Source of the DNA: a virus
Length of the DNA: 27,552 nucleotides
Virus record (IMG/VR): IMGVR_UViG_3300046820_000267
Location: 1 to 27,552 of that record
Strand: one strand, 5' to 3'
The notes under the pieces are model-generated. The model was not told where the DNA came from and did no database searches. It was given only the letters and a program-made list of their open reading frames with translations. Positions within the stretch are counted from its first letter, which is position 1, and each line of letters begins with the position of its first letter. The position numbers were made by a program, and so were the translations under genes. Positions 1 through 8,543 of this stretch are shown here, one piece after another.

Positions 1-76
1 CTTGCAATTGCTTTTGCAAGTACTCAATCTGTGCTAAACAATCATAAGCGGATGCCTTCAGTTCAATAAGTGTCAT
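1..76 (-). CDS. small coiled-coil protein, cut by left edge
   Basis: An ATG at 76 opens a frame that stays open to the window edge. The 25 visible residues begin MTLIELKASAYD and end in IEYLQKQLQ, an amphipathic helix rich in Leu, Glu, Lys and Gln. I associate short coiled-coil proteins of this kind with the end of Bacteroidetes phage structural operons, but I cannot assign a role. It starts 10 nt after the stop of the preceding 99-residue gene, so it is probably co-transcribed with it. The C-terminus lies outside the window. Confidence 0.55.
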   Translation of the reverse strand, partial: MTLIELKASAYDCLAQIEYLQKQLQ

Positions 77-86
77 AGTATTTAAT

Positions 87-386
87 TTAATGTAAAATTA
101 CTAAATTTAATTTATCCGCTGACCACTGATAAATCCAAGCATTTATACTCATTGCGGGTTGGTCTCCCCATGCTATGTAATCAGCACCATCAATTGTCAA
201 GTTTCCTTGAGCAACTTGCTCACCCATTGATTCAACACCTTCGGCATCTACGTTCTTGGTGAACAACTGCCAATAGTTTGTTGCTGAATTTTCGTAGTTG
301 TCATTAATGCAAGTAACTTGAAAATACTCTGCTGATTTGCTTTCGCCATTTACCCATACTTGTTGTGGTTGGATTTTTTTTGCCAT
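87..386 (-). CDS. small structural-operon protein of unknown function
   Basis: The 99-residue protein starts MAKKIQPQQVWVNG and is rich in aromatic and polar residues (many W, Y, N, Q). It has no signal peptide or membrane segment and looks like a small beta-rich, virion-type domain. The start follows an A/T-rich stretch with no clear Shine-Dalgarno site, as for its neighbours. It begins 12 nt after the fibre stop codon, so it is probably co-transcribed and may be a fibre-associated protein or chaperone. That role is inferred only from position; I do not recognise the family. Confidence 0.7.
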   Translation of the reverse strand: MAKKIQPQQVWVNGESKSAEYFQVTCINDNYENSATNYWQLFTKNVDAEGVESMGEQVAQGNLTIDGADYIAWGDQPAMSINAWIYQWSADKLNLVILH

Positions 387-398
387 TTTTATATTTGT

Positions 399-3068
399 TT
401 AAAAGTTAATCCATGTTGTGCCATTGTAATATGACATTTGATTCAATGTTGTATCATACACTTGCAACCCTGCCGTTGGTGTACTGATTGCGTTCTTTTG
501 TGTTGTTGTCATCCGAGGTGGGAGGAAACCTTTGGTGGTGGAATCTGCTGCAAGTATTGCTGATGGTACATTTGTTGTTGAACCTACAAGCAAATTTCCC
601 GTTTCAGTAATTCTGAATCGTTCAGTTAATACGTTTGATGCATTATTTGTACTAAATGCTAAAACAGAATTCAAATAACTTGATTGTATTCTTGTACGAA
701 TACTTGCCATCAAAGTTGTTGTACCTCCATAATAATTTATTCCAGCACCGACATTTCCTGAACCACCTGTATCAATTAGACTAATTCCGTTCCCGTCTTG
801 ACTTGAACTATTAACTGAAATATTTAATTTATCTGGCATTGATGAATTTTCATCATTACCTATAACTACATTTCCATTTGAATACTTAAATGCTAAATAC
901 ACTAAACCATTTATTCCACGCATCCTTGAACCGCTACCACCAACTTGTATGAGCAAATTGCTTGATGAATAAGGCATATACAATGTTGTACCTAATGTAG
1001 TATTAGTGTCAACAACAGTCATAGTATAACCCGTAGAACCACTTGTTGCTGCACTCACCCTTGCCGTTCCGTTGACATCAAGACGGAAAGTTCCCTCATC
1101 AGTAGTCCCCAACAATAGGCGACCTGCTGCGGTGATTCTTGCTTTCTCTGTTGATGTACCTGCATTGGTTGTATTGAAATACAAATATCCTGAATGTGAA
1201 CCCGCGGTATTGGTTTGTATTCCACCGAAAACACTTGCATATTCTACTGCTGCCGAACTTGAATCATTTAATCTAAAAGATGTACCAACACCACCGCCTA
1301 CACTATTAAATTGTCTTGATAAATTCAGGGATGTATTTGTTCCCGTTGCAAAAACAAAATCAAAAGATTGGTTAGAGTTTGTCATTAAAAACTCTGCACC
1401 ACCTCTTACATAAAAAGCATTATTTGTGTTTATTGAATTATTCCCGCCCGTATTTATACCTACTTGACCACCGCCAACATTTAATTGTAATTTTGCAACT
1501 GTTGATGTTGCGAAATTTGCAGTTGCAGCAATATTCCCACCATTTATATTATAGAATAAAGAGACACCCGAACCCGATGTTGGAAAACTCGCAACACCTT
1601 GTGCGGTTACTGTTTGAGTAGATTGAATAAATCCCGTTACTCTTGCATCACCCACCGCATCAAAAATAAACGTACTCTCACTCGTAGTCCCCAACAATAG
1701 GCGACCTGCTGCGGTGAGGGTCATTTGAGCGGTACTAACTGCACCTGCTGCAAATTTTATATTACCATTACTTTGGTCGCATAACAAAGAAAGGTCACCT
1801 CCTTGTGTATAAACAAATCCGTTTCCTCCAGTAATTGTTTTATAACTATACGAACTTGATGCTTTACCAAAATATGCTATATTATTTGCATTGTTTCGCA
1901 TTAATATTGATGCAGTAGTTGTAGTTCCAGCACTACCATTAGTTATATTTATTCCTACATCTGAAGTTACTGATTTGTTTATTGAAACAACCCCAGTAGA
2001 ATCATTATACACCAATCCTGCACTTGCCCCTAATGCACCGCCATTATTATATTGTATTTGAGTATTACTTCCTGCTGGTGCTGCACTAACTGTAAATGTC
2101 CTATCGGCACTCAAATCCTGCGATGTGCCATTGATGGTTAATGTGCGTGTGGTTGGAACGGGTGTATATCCCAACGCTGATGCTATTGTCTTGTTCTTCC
2201 AAAGCGAGGTGCTTGATTCGTAAATTAGTGCCTCATTGTTTGCAGCACTAACTATTGAAACATCATGGAGTTCATCCAATTCCCATCCGTTCATTACCTT
2301 CACATATATCTTTCCATTATTAGCATGGGCATACTCAACATAACCGATGACTACTATATGACCTGCACCCGTTGGTTTGACCTTTGTAATCGCACCAGGT
2401 GTTGTAGGACTCAAATAAAGCACATCCCCATCAACCCACGTTTCACCTTGTAGTGAACCAGTAGTATTGATGTTCTCAAGTTGACCAACAGTTATAATAA
2501 ACCCTTCTTGATTTGTTGGGATTGTTTCAGTAACAAGTCCTATCGTGTCAGCACTATTCGCATCGTTATTCGCTTGAGCAAATGATACCGCTAACCTCTG
2601 ACCTTGTGCACCACTTACCCGAACTGCTTGGTATGCTGCCTTTGTTAGTGTAGTATTCGGTGTAACCTTGTTTACAATCCTTGCGACCAAGTCAACGCCA
2701 TTCTTTAGAATAACGCTACCACCTTTTAAGGTTGTTTCGCTGCTACCTATTGTGTTATTCCAACGAGTAGTACCTACGGTAGCCGTACCGGTAGGAGAAG
2801 TATCTAGCGTTAATTGTCCGGCGGATAAAGCGTACTCTCCCAAGTTAACATCACCAGTTGCACCACTATAAGGAACACCTCCACCATCTAATGCCCAATA
2901 AGTATCGTAGTTGGTATTGCTAAACTTCTTCAATACCTGACCCGTAGTTCCACCAACAGGAACACCTACACCAGCAGGACCTGCTGCATTGCTAACGTTA
3001 ACCGTTATGTCTTCACTGCTCTCAGTAACAATGACTAAATCATTCTGTACGTTTACATCAATACTCAT
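399..3068 (-). CDS. tail fibre / receptor-binding protein
   Basis: This 889-residue protein has a composition typical of phage fibres: very rich in Gly, Ser, Thr and Asn, and poor in Cys and charged residues. The N-terminus (about 30-60) contains VPVGGTTGQVLKK, a common fibre motif preceding a YDTYWALD segment. The middle holds two copies of an AAGRLLLGTT motif and many short beta-strand-like repeats (GSVILKNG, NVVIGNDENS). The last 45 residues include GFLPPRMTTTQKNAIS and end YYNGTTWINF, a C-terminal module I associate with Bacteroidetes phage fibres. No peptidase-like autocleavage (chaperone) domain is obvious. It is the probable host-recognition protein, placed after the baseplate-type gene at 3072-3419. 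Fibre identity is confident; the receptor is unknown. Confidence 0.85.
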   Translation of the reverse strand: MSIDVNVQNDLVIVTESSEDITVNVSNAAGPAGVGVPVGGTTGQVLKKFSNTNYDTYWALDGGGVPYSGATGDVNLGEYALSAGQLTLDTSPTGTATVGTTRWNNTIGSSETTLKGGSVILKNGVDLVARIVNKVTPNTTLTKAAYQAVRVSGAQGQRLAVSFAQANNDANSADTIGLVTETIPTNQEGFIITVGQLENINTTGSLQGETWVDGDVLYLSPTTPGAITKVKPTGAGHIVVIGYVEYAHANNGKIYVKVMNGWELDELHDVSIVSAANNEALIYESSTSLWKNKTIASALGYTPVPTTRTLTINGTSQDLSADRTFTVSAAPAGSNTQIQYNNGGALGASAGLVYNDSTGVVSINKSVTSDVGINITNGSAGTTTTASILMRNNANNIAYFGKASSSYSYKTITGGNGFVYTQGGDLSLLCDQSNGNIKFAAGAVSTAQMTLTAAGRLLLGTTSESTFIFDAVGDARVTGFIQSTQTVTAQGVASFPTSGSGVSLFYNINGGNIAATANFATSTVAKLQLNVGGGQVGINTGGNNSINTNNAFYVRGGAEFLMTNSNQSFDFVFATGTNTSLNLSRQFNSVGGGVGTSFRLNDSSSAAVEYASVFGGIQTNTAGSHSGYLYFNTTNAGTSTEKARITAAGRLLLGTTDEGTFRLDVNGTARVSAATSGSTGYTMTVVDTNTTLGTTLYMPYSSSNLLIQVGGSGSRMRGINGLVYLAFKYSNGNVVIGNDENSSMPDKLNISVNSSSQDGNGISLIDTGGSGNVGAGINYYGGTTTLMASIRTRIQSSYLNSVLAFSTNNASNVLTERFRITETGNLLVGSTTNVPSAILAADSTTKGFLPPRMTTTQKNAISTPTAGLQVYDTTLNQMSYYNGTTWINF
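1102..1135. repeat. 34-nt direct repeat in fibre gene, copy 1
   Basis: An exact 34-base match to 1684-1717. It encodes the AAGRLLLGTT repeat of the fibre on the minus strand. Identity at the base level, not just the protein level, suggests recent duplication or ongoing recombination between the modules. Confidence 0.85.
1684..1717. repeat. 34-nt direct repeat in fibre gene, copy 2
   Basis: Second exact copy of the repeat at 1102-1135, 582 bases away and in the same reading frame of the fibre gene. Recombination between the copies would delete 194 codons in frame. Confidence 0.85.
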
Positions 3069-3071
3069 CTC

Positions 3072-3419
3072 TTATGGTTTAGTTACATCATCATAAACAA
3101 TAAAATCACCCTCAAGGTACGTCTTAACAACACCACTTGTAAAAGTCACCTGCATATCCCAAACGTAATTACCTTTGGCAATATCTACCAACTTGTTAAC
3201 TGTAATTTGGTTATTACTCACTCCTCCGATAGTTACACCGCTTCCATTAGTCAAAGTCAATGCAAGAGTACCTGCACATCCTTTGCGGACCTGAATGTAA
3301 ACTGTTGCACCTGATAGGTTGATTGGTGTGGTATCTGCTAAAAGAGTAAACACCTGCTGCCAAGTGTCATTCCTCCACATTTGTATGTCAAGTTTCCCTG
3401 GTCTAAAATCTGATGCCAT
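3072..3419 (-). CDS. BppU-like baseplate/fibre adaptor domain protein
   Basis: The 115-residue protein starts MASDFRPGKLDIQMWRND, followed by alternating beta strands (QVFTLLADTTPINLSG, VYIQVRKG) and a final GDFIVYDDVTKP. Short all-beta proteins with a 'low-complexity input, linear beta sandwich' pattern like this resemble the N-terminal domain of phage upper baseplate proteins (BppU type) that anchor fibres. It ends 3 nt before the fibre start, and that adjacency supports a fibre-attachment role. The family assignment is by eye and tentative; a structural role is fairly safe. Confidence 0.6.
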   Translation of the reverse strand: MASDFRPGKLDIQMWRNDTWQQVFTLLADTTPINLSGATVYIQVRKGCAGTLALTLTNGSGVTIGGVSNNQITVNKLVDIAKGNYVWDMQVTFTSGVVKTYLEGDFIVYDDVTKP

Positions 3420-3440
3420 TTTATTTTTCTTTAAATAGAT

Positions 3441-3890
3441 TTAAGAAGGATATGTGTAGTCTGTTGGAACTTCACACCTATTTTGCAAATAAGGTAAGTC
3501 AAGAGCAATAGTTGCACTAACTCCTGCAAGATACTCAGGTGTGTCTTCCGTAAAGAAGTCAAGCGTTACTGCATCTTGAAGAACGAAATCGTAGTTATTA
3601 TAGTGCAATTGTGCAACTATATCTTGAGCAGTCAGTAACTGGTCAGACAAGACCTCTTGCTCATTTGATTGTTCAGGAAGTACCCTATCACAAAAAAACA
3701 ATGTGAAGTTGATAGTTGAACTCTTGCCATTGATGGATGCACCCGTGAGGTCAAAAAATAAAGCAGGGTAGACATTGTCAGTACCCTTGCTCAAGAAATC
3801 AAAAGCATTTCCGTAAAATGTTGTCTTGATTTGTTGATGGGCATTTCCCAAGTCCTCTATTGTCTTTATTAGATTGTTTAGGGTTGTCAT
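3441..3890 (-). CDS. neck/tail-completion type protein (possible tail terminator)
   Basis: The 149-residue protein has a helical N-terminus (TTLNNLIKTIEDLG) followed by beta strands (YPALFFDLTGAS, NFTLFFCDRV) and a mixed C-terminus. The size, fold pattern and place just after the portal and connector genes fit head-tail joining or tail terminator proteins of siphoviruses. I see no diagnostic motif, so the exact role is inferred from position. Translation starts at an ATG preceded by a long A-rich stretch. A possible short GTG-start gene (3799-3957) overlaps its first 92 bases in another frame. Confidence 0.6.
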   Translation of the reverse strand: MTTLNNLIKTIEDLGNAHQQIKTTFYGNAFDFLSKGTDNVYPALFFDLTGASINGKSSTINFTLFFCDRVLPEQSNEQEVLSDQLLTAQDIVAQLHYNNYDFVLQDAVTLDFFTEDTPEYLAGVSATIALDLPYLQNRCEVPTDYTYPS

Positions 3891-3957
3891 TTTTTATTTT
3901 TTCAAGATAGACACGCAGTTTCTCTTGGTTCTTTTTAGTGTATGTTTTATTCGCCAC
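3799..3957 (-). CDS. possible lysine-rich 52-residue protein, GTG start
   Basis: A frame starting GTG at 3957 overlaps the last bases of the connector gene and encodes MANKTYTKKNQEKLRVYL followed by EKIKNDNPK. This part reads like a genuine charged, helical small protein. The remaining 26 codons overlap the start of the next gene in another frame and look like a shadow. The 56-nt gap between the flanking genes would be unusually large for this operon, which favours something being encoded here. It could equally be a leader with no product. Confidence 0.35.
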   Translation of the reverse strand: MANKTYTKKNQEKLRVYLEKIKNDNPKQSNKDNRGLGKCPSTNQDNILRKCF

Positions 3958-4540
3958 AACAACGGTTTATATCTCCTTGATATTTTTCTTCAAAAGTTTT
4001 GTACCTACCGCAGTCATAATCACCCAACCATATTGTAGTAGTGTAAGCATCATTGTCAGGTACGATGGTATCTACTCCAGTGCCAGGGTTTATGTACTCA
4101 GGATATTTTGCAGATGCTTGAGATTCTTGCTTGAGGTACTTGATTAACCTCTGCTTGTAAAATTCTGCCCTTGCCCCATAACGATTGGCAACATCTGCCA
4201 ATTCTGATGCACTCGGTTCTGTTTGATTATCACCCGATTTTCTTACCACTCCTTTGTTGTAGAATTGGTATGACAATGCCATTGGCAACTCACTCATAAC
4301 GTAGTAAACAAGGCAAGGTGTTATGTAAGTGTTCAGCAAGGTTTCTTCATCACAATTCAAGTCACCGCATTCAATACCTGTCTGTAACTTCTCATAAAGT
4401 GCAGTTCCAAGTGCAGGGAGGATATATGCATCCTGTGCATAAAGGATATCAGGGAAGACCAACTTAGGGTCTACGTTAACGTGCAAACCTGTTCTGTCCT
4501 TTATCGTATCAACTGAGATAAATAATATATTCCTGCTCAT
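3947..4540 (-). CDS. head-tail connector/adaptor protein (DUF6712-like)
   Basis: This 197-residue, mainly helical protein begins with MSRNILFISVDTIKDRTGLH and has a YILPALGTALYEKL segment and a C-terminal Cys pair (RCCGE). I associate this pattern with the DUF6712 group, found next to the portal in Bacteroidetes phages and thought to be head completion/adaptor proteins. Its ATG shares one base with the portal stop codon (TAATG), implying coupled translation. The adaptor role rests on family memory and on adjacency to the portal; no catalytic motif is visible. Confidence 0.65.
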   Translation of the reverse strand: MSRNILFISVDTIKDRTGLHVNVDPKLVFPDILYAQDAYILPALGTALYEKLQTGIECGDLNCDEETLLNTYITPCLVYYVMSELPMALSYQFYNKGVVRKSGDNQTEPSASELADVANRYGARAEFYKQRLIKYLKQESQASAKYPEYINPGTGVDTIVPDNDAYTTTIWLGDYDCGRYKTFEEKYQGDINRCCGE

Positions 4541-6528
4541 TATTTTTTCTTTTTAACTACTACGTTCCGAACCCATTGGTGTCTGCAAGATGGAGAATCT
4601 CCCCACCATCCACCCCCTCTGTCAAATACTGAGTACCCAAGTCTTGCACTTAACATCTCAATACCTGCTCTACTCCAAAGTCTTTGCTCTCCATATAACT
4701 TGCGACAAAAAGACCTTGATGGATGTGCGTTGGTATCTCTTTCCTCAGATGGCACAATCGGTTTCCACTCGTATGAATACTTAACCTCAAAGGTTGTCAC
4801 ATCCATATCATCAACCAACTTGCTCAGTGGTTTGGTAAGTTTCCTTTCCTCAATCTTTGGGTCATAACTTACTGCACCCGATTCAACCAAGTAACTCAAT
4901 CTCCCTTGTACTACCTCTCTTGTTTTCCTTACCGCACTTGCAATGTCATCAATGCTTATCTTCTTGTCCTTATCAATCAATGCAAGTATTTGCTTATCAA
5001 GTGTCTTGTCTATCAAATCACCCTCTGCAAACGCATCCCGACTGCTAAAAACTGCCTTTGAGTTAATTATGGTATAATCACTCTTCGGTTCACCAACCTC
5101 TCTGAATAAGCCTATAACAGTGTCCTCATCTAATGCAGAAAAACTGAAGTCTTCTGTCATTGGGTCTTCATCTATTCCAAGCATAGCATTCACCTCATTG
5201 TCTGTCATGCCAAGACCTGATTTGAGCATAGTGACCGCAATCTCTTTGGATATCTTACCCTGTGAGAACTGCCTAATAACTCGCATCAAGTGTTGGTATT
5301 GCCTACCGCTAAGGTTCTTCAGATTGTCATTCGTTTCAATCTGTTGCTGATTTGCAGATGGTTGCACCGCTTCAGTTGGTGCATATTTTGCAACATCTAT
5401 ACCTGCCTTCTCAAGCAACCATTCTTTAGGAGCAATTTGTAAAAGTGCTTGTTCACTTAACTCAAATCCGATAGGTTCTACTGGTATAATGCTAATTTCA
5501 GAAGTAGCACCTTTTAGGACCGCTAACTGATTGAATATAGATTCAAGGAAGTGCTGCTTATCGTTTACATAGGTATTCTTGAAGATTTCATAAGAATCAC
5601 GCATCTGTGTTCTGCTACCCAACTGACCAGGTTCTGCAATACCAAAAAGACTTGGTGAGGTAATCTGATGACCTGCGAACAAATTGTTCTGAATAATCAA
5701 ATCAACATTGGTGAAGTTCTCTTTTGTAATATCACTTGCACCGAGGTCCTCTATAATAGGTTTCCTTGCAGGGTCAGTGGTAAATGATAAGATAAACTTC
5801 TTGCCATCACTTCCGCTAAACCTATCCGTAAACCTTCTTTCAATGTTCCTCTTCTCATCGGGAGAAGGTTCACCATTTGGAAGAGTAATAAGTTTGGATG
5901 CACTGAATCCCGTTTGAGCATTCCCCAAAACGTGCCGTGAGACTTCTATATCAGATTCAATATAGTTCAATGCACCCATATACCCTGGGAGAGCATAAGT
6001 GTCCAAACCTGGTCTATACTCCTTTATGTAAAGTATCTGTTTACCTTGACGGACCTTTGTGTTAAATGCCATTAAAGGTATTAACTCATCCTTTCTCTCA
6101 TTCCAATCCTTCTTGTACCAAAACTGAGTATTATCCGTGTTGGACCTTATTTTGGTATAGTCAATGTGAAGCACATCTGTCAACTGCCCACCAGTTACGG
6201 ACCAAATCACTTCAAGGTAAGCACCTCCAAAGATTTCAATATCTATGGATACCTTCCTTGTTAAATCTGCTAAAGATTCAAACTGATTAGGTTGAGCAAT
6301 GAACTGCTCTGCAATCGGGTCTGCCTCATCTGCCTTCCATCCGTTTCCGATAATGTAGTTGACCTTGCCTTTAACAATAGCATTATGTTTAGCACTCTTG
6401 TTGTAAAGTGCCAAAAGATAGTTAGGGTAATCATTCTTTTCACCGAACTCAATATACCCCTTACCCCTTTTTTCTCTGTATTCAGGTTGCCTTGCCTCTT
6501 GGAAATTAAGTATTACTAAATCATTCAT
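4540..6528 (-). CDS. portal protein with C-terminal winged-helix-like and MuF-like segments
   Basis: The 662-residue protein resembles phage portals over residues 1-370: an N-terminal YPNYLLALYNKSAKHNAIV segment, KVNYIIGNGW near 55-64, the GGAYLEVIW strand near 101, and a helical FAGHQITSPSLFGI stretch near 284-296. The rest exceeds a usual portal (roughly 400-500 residues). Residues about 512-556 look like a winged helix-turn-helix (helix-turn-helix plus RLSYLVESGAVSY). Residues about 600-655 carry FCRKL, LGYSVFDRGGGWW and CRHQW, reminiscent of the CRH-type end of MuF/minor head proteins. The portal forms the DNA-packaging ring at one capsid vertex. It sits between an unknown small protein and the connector. 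Portal identity is good; the two extra domains are inferences. Confidence 0.85.
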   Translation of the reverse strand: MNDLVILNFQEARQPEYREKRGKGYIEFGEKNDYPNYLLALYNKSAKHNAIVKGKVNYIIGNGWKADEADPIAEQFIAQPNQFESLADLTRKVSIDIEIFGGAYLEVIWSVTGGQLTDVLHIDYTKIRSNTDNTQFWYKKDWNERKDELIPLMAFNTKVRQGKQILYIKEYRPGLDTYALPGYMGALNYIESDIEVSRHVLGNAQTGFSASKLITLPNGEPSPDEKRNIERRFTDRFSGSDGKKFILSFTTDPARKPIIEDLGASDITKENFTNVDLIIQNNLFAGHQITSPSLFGIAEPGQLGSRTQMRDSYEIFKNTYVNDKQHFLESIFNQLAVLKGATSEISIIPVEPIGFELSEQALLQIAPKEWLLEKAGIDVAKYAPTEAVQPSANQQQIETNDNLKNLSGRQYQHLMRVIRQFSQGKISKEIAVTMLKSGLGMTDNEVNAMLGIDEDPMTEDFSFSALDEDTVIGLFREVGEPKSDYTIINSKAVFSSRDAFAEGDLIDKTLDKQILALIDKDKKISIDDIASAVRKTREVVQGRLSYLVESGAVSYDPKIEERKLTKPLSKLVDDMDVTTFEVKYSYEWKPIVPSEERDTNAHPSRSFCRKLYGEQRLWSRAGIEMLSARLGYSVFDRGGGWWGDSPSCRHQWVRNVVVKKKK

Positions 6529-6902
6529 CTTGTTATATATGTATTGTCAACCTCGTGCTGCGTATATTCAAAAGTGGTTGATGGTGACAGTTTCATTATC
6601 CCTTCCTCAAGTAATCCCGTTGCTTGGGTATAGTCTACATTATAAGCACTTGATTGCTCATAGACATAATACAACCACTCCCCAATGTTTCCTAATCCAA
6701 AGTATTTAGGTACTTTAATACTGAACTTATTGTACCTATCCTTATAAGGTGATACATCAAGAGCATTCAGCAAAACAAAAGCAACCTCATCCCGTGTGGT
6801 TCTATTCACAAAACGGAATAGATAGTTAGGTGAAGTCAGTGTCTGCTTCTCCGTTAATGTTAGGTAAATGAACTCAGTTGAACCTTGTGTCAGTTGTATC
6901 AT
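6525..6902 (-). CDS. conserved phage structural-region protein of unknown function
   Basis: I place the start at the ATG at 6902, giving 125 residues beginning MIQLTQGSTEFIYLTLTEK. The longer frame would run back through the intrinsic terminator at 6937-6968, which is implausible. The protein is beta-rich (YLFRFVNRTT, FVLLNAL, EWLYYVYEQ), has no membrane segment, and ends EVDNTYITR. It overlaps the portal start by 4 nt (ATGA), so translation is probably coupled. I associate proteins like this with Bacteroidetes phage head operons but know no function; a head-tail joining or decoration role is possible. Confidence 0.7.
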   Translation of the reverse strand: MIQLTQGSTEFIYLTLTEKQTLTSPNYLFRFVNRTTRDEVAFVLLNALDVSPYKDRYNKFSIKVPKYFGLGNIGEWLYYVYEQSSAYNVDYTQATGLLEEGIMKLSPSTTFEYTQHEVDNTYITR

Positions 6903-6936
6903 TGTATCTAAATAGACAATCCTTTGACTTTTACCC

Positions 6937-6968
6937 AAAAAGAAAGGGCATCCAAAATGGACACCCTT
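6937..6968 (-). terminator. intrinsic terminator after the tail-tube-like gene
   Basis: On the minus strand an 11-bp stem (AAGGGTGTCCA with TGGATGCCCTT, two G-U wobbles) and a short T loop is followed by TTTCTTTTT. It lies between the stop at 6991 and the start at 6902, where it would limit read-through from the abundant capsid/tube transcript into the portal genes. Confidence 0.75.
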
Positions 6969-6990
6969 ACTCAATTCTAAACCTTCCTAT

Positions 6991-7503
6991 TTACGCAGTT
7001 AATCCTGCAATTATCGCACTTGAAACTTCAGGAGCAAGTGCAGGTTCATTGCCTGTAAAGGTCAATGTATAACCATTCCTATCTCCGAAAGCAGTACCAG
7101 TTGAACCATTACCACCAGTCAAATCAGCACCATTAACCTTACCAAGTAACCAATATTTATCGTTACCATCCTGAACTACTGCAAGGAGATTATTCTTAGC
7201 AAGAAGCAAAATCTCGTTCCTTGTGTTTGCTTGTAGTTTATTGAGGATGATAGATAATTCTTGAGCATAGAACACAGTGCCATTCTCAACAGAGGCAGTG
7301 ATATTCTCGGTAAGTGAAGAGGTTTGCTTTACAAGTTGGTACTTGTAGAAAACCTTTCCTGATGCTTTTGTGATAGTAGTAACAACACCTGATGCTTCAG
7401 TTATTGCAGTGACATTCTCAAAGGGTATAAACCATACCGCCTTGATGCCACCAATGGACTCTTTACAATCCAATACATATCCTTGAGTTAAAGCACACGG
7501 CAT
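6991..7503 (-). CDS. major tail (tube)-like structural protein
   Basis: The 170-residue protein starts MPCALTQGYVLDCKESIGG and shows long beta strands (GIKAVWFIPFENV, KVFYKYQLVKQT) around a single central helix (AQELSIILNKLQ). This is compatible with the tail-tube fold of siphoviruses. It ends in GNEPALAPEVSSAIIAGLTA. It follows the major capsid gene, has a strong hairpin in front and a terminator behind, and so is arranged like an abundant virion protein. The tube assignment is inferred from size, strand pattern and context; an alternative is a head decoration protein. Confidence 0.65.
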   Translation of the reverse strand: MPCALTQGYVLDCKESIGGIKAVWFIPFENVTAITEASGVVTTITKASGKVFYKYQLVKQTSSLTENITASVENGTVFYAQELSIILNKLQANTRNEILLLAKNNLLAVVQDGNDKYWLLGKVNGADLTGGNGSTGTAFGDRNGYTLTFTGNEPALAPEVSSAIIAGLTA

Positions 7504-7521
7504 ATTATAAATTTTTATAAT

Positions 7522-7554
7522 GAAGGCAAGAGATGTTTACCACCCCTTACCTTC
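7522..7554 (-). promoter_or_regulatory. 14-bp stem-loop between capsid and tube genes
   Basis: Between the capsid stop (7563) and the next start (7503), the minus-strand RNA folds into a continuous 14-bp stem (GAAGGTAAGGGGTG with CATCTCTTGCCTTC, three G-U pairs) with a 5-nt loop. No T-tract follows, so it is unlikely to be a full terminator. It is better read as an mRNA end-stabiliser or processing site. An 8-bp palindrome (ATTATAAA/TTTATAAT) lies between it and the next ATG. Confidence 0.6.
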
Positions 7555-7562
7555 AATGTTAT

Positions 7563-8513
7563 TTAAGTGAAGAACTTAACAATCTCATCAGGGAAAGCAA
7601 AGTTGATTCCCATTTTGAATTCAGATACGAACCTTACTTGGTCTGCTTCCTTAGCGTAGAAGATTTCAAATCTTTCTTCTTCGTTCAAAAGGTCAGTACC
7701 GATGTAGAAGTTAGAAATCCTTGCAGCAACGATGTCACCTGTGCCATTCAGACCTTGTACGGCAATAACTCTTACGTTAGTCCCTGGGAGGAAGAATTGA
7801 CCATTGGCAGCCTCATCGTATTTGTAGTGGAACAAGTTAGAAGACTTCAACTTCACAGTGTAAGTACGGAAAACATCCATACCGCAGAAGATAACCATAT
7901 CATCCTTGTCAACAACTTGGGCAGGGATTGCCTTGTAGATGTCATCAAAAATGCTGATTACGTTTGCATCAGTGATAGATGTCTCAACAACTCCGTGAAG
8001 AGCAACACTATTAGCATTTACAACTGCTGCACCTGCTGTATTAATCAAAGAGATAAGACCGTTAAACTTATTCAAGTTAACATCAACGCTTCCAGTTGTT
8101 CCTTGCCACAATGCTCTTTCAAGTTGAGAAGAAATTTTTTCTACTTTACGATTTGTAAACTCTTCAGAGAATACCATTGAATCATACATAGAACCAGCAG
8201 GGAGTGCCTTTTGAAGATACTTTGCTTCCAGGTCCTTCATACACAATGCTTCGTTAACCTTGATTTTACCAACGGTAACTGTACGCTGTGTGAAAGAAGT
8301 CAGACCCGATGCATTGAATCCGCAAGATGAACCATCTTGGAAGATTGCATCTGTATCCATAATGTTGATGGTCTCTGCGGACTTAACTCCAACCATCACT
8401 GTTCCTGCCTCTTTAATCAAAGAAGCAGTTTTGCTACCAAGTACAGAAGATGCTACAAGCAGTTGCTCGTTCTCTTTTGTATAGTTTGCCAATGTGCCTA
8501 CTGAAAAACTCAT
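7563..8513 (-). CDS. major capsid protein
   Basis: The 316-residue protein matches the pattern of HK97-fold capsid proteins of Bacteroidetes phages. It has an early helical arm (LANYTKENEQLLVAS), a VGKIKVNEALCMKDLEAKYL stretch resembling the E-loop/spine region, and late strands (VRVIAVQGLNGT, IVAARISNFYIGTDL). It ends in EADQVRFVSEFKMGINFAFP, as is common in this group. It follows the protease and scaffold-like genes, the canonical position for a capsid gene. Hairpins on both sides fit high expression. No long N-terminal delta domain is seen, in line with a separate scaffold gene. Confidence is good although no homology search was run. Confidence 0.85.
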   Translation of the reverse strand: MSFSVGTLANYTKENEQLLVASSVLGSKTASLIKEAGTVMVGVKSAETINIMDTDAIFQDGSSCGFNASGLTSFTQRTVTVGKIKVNEALCMKDLEAKYLQKALPAGSMYDSMVFSEEFTNRKVEKISSQLERALWQGTTGSVDVNLNKFNGLISLINTAGAAVVNANSVALHGVVETSITDANVISIFDDIYKAIPAQVVDKDDMVIFCGMDVFRTYTVKLKSSNLFHYKYDEAANGQFFLPGTNVRVIAVQGLNGTGDIVAARISNFYIGTDLLNEEERFEIFYAKEADQVRFVSEFKMGINFAFPDEIVKFFT

Positions 8514-8543
8514 TTTATTTAATTTTTATTGTTTGAGAAATTT

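Noticed and set aside
6903-6974. Longer N-terminus for the 125-residue protein upstream of the portal
   Set aside because: It passes through the terminator at 6937-6968; the ATG at 6902 fits the family-like start MIQLTQG.
7533-8180. 215-residue plus-strand frame opposite the capsid gene
   Set aside because: It lies wholly antisense to the convincing capsid gene, is Cys- and Ser-rich with no domain pattern, and all other genes are on the minus strand.
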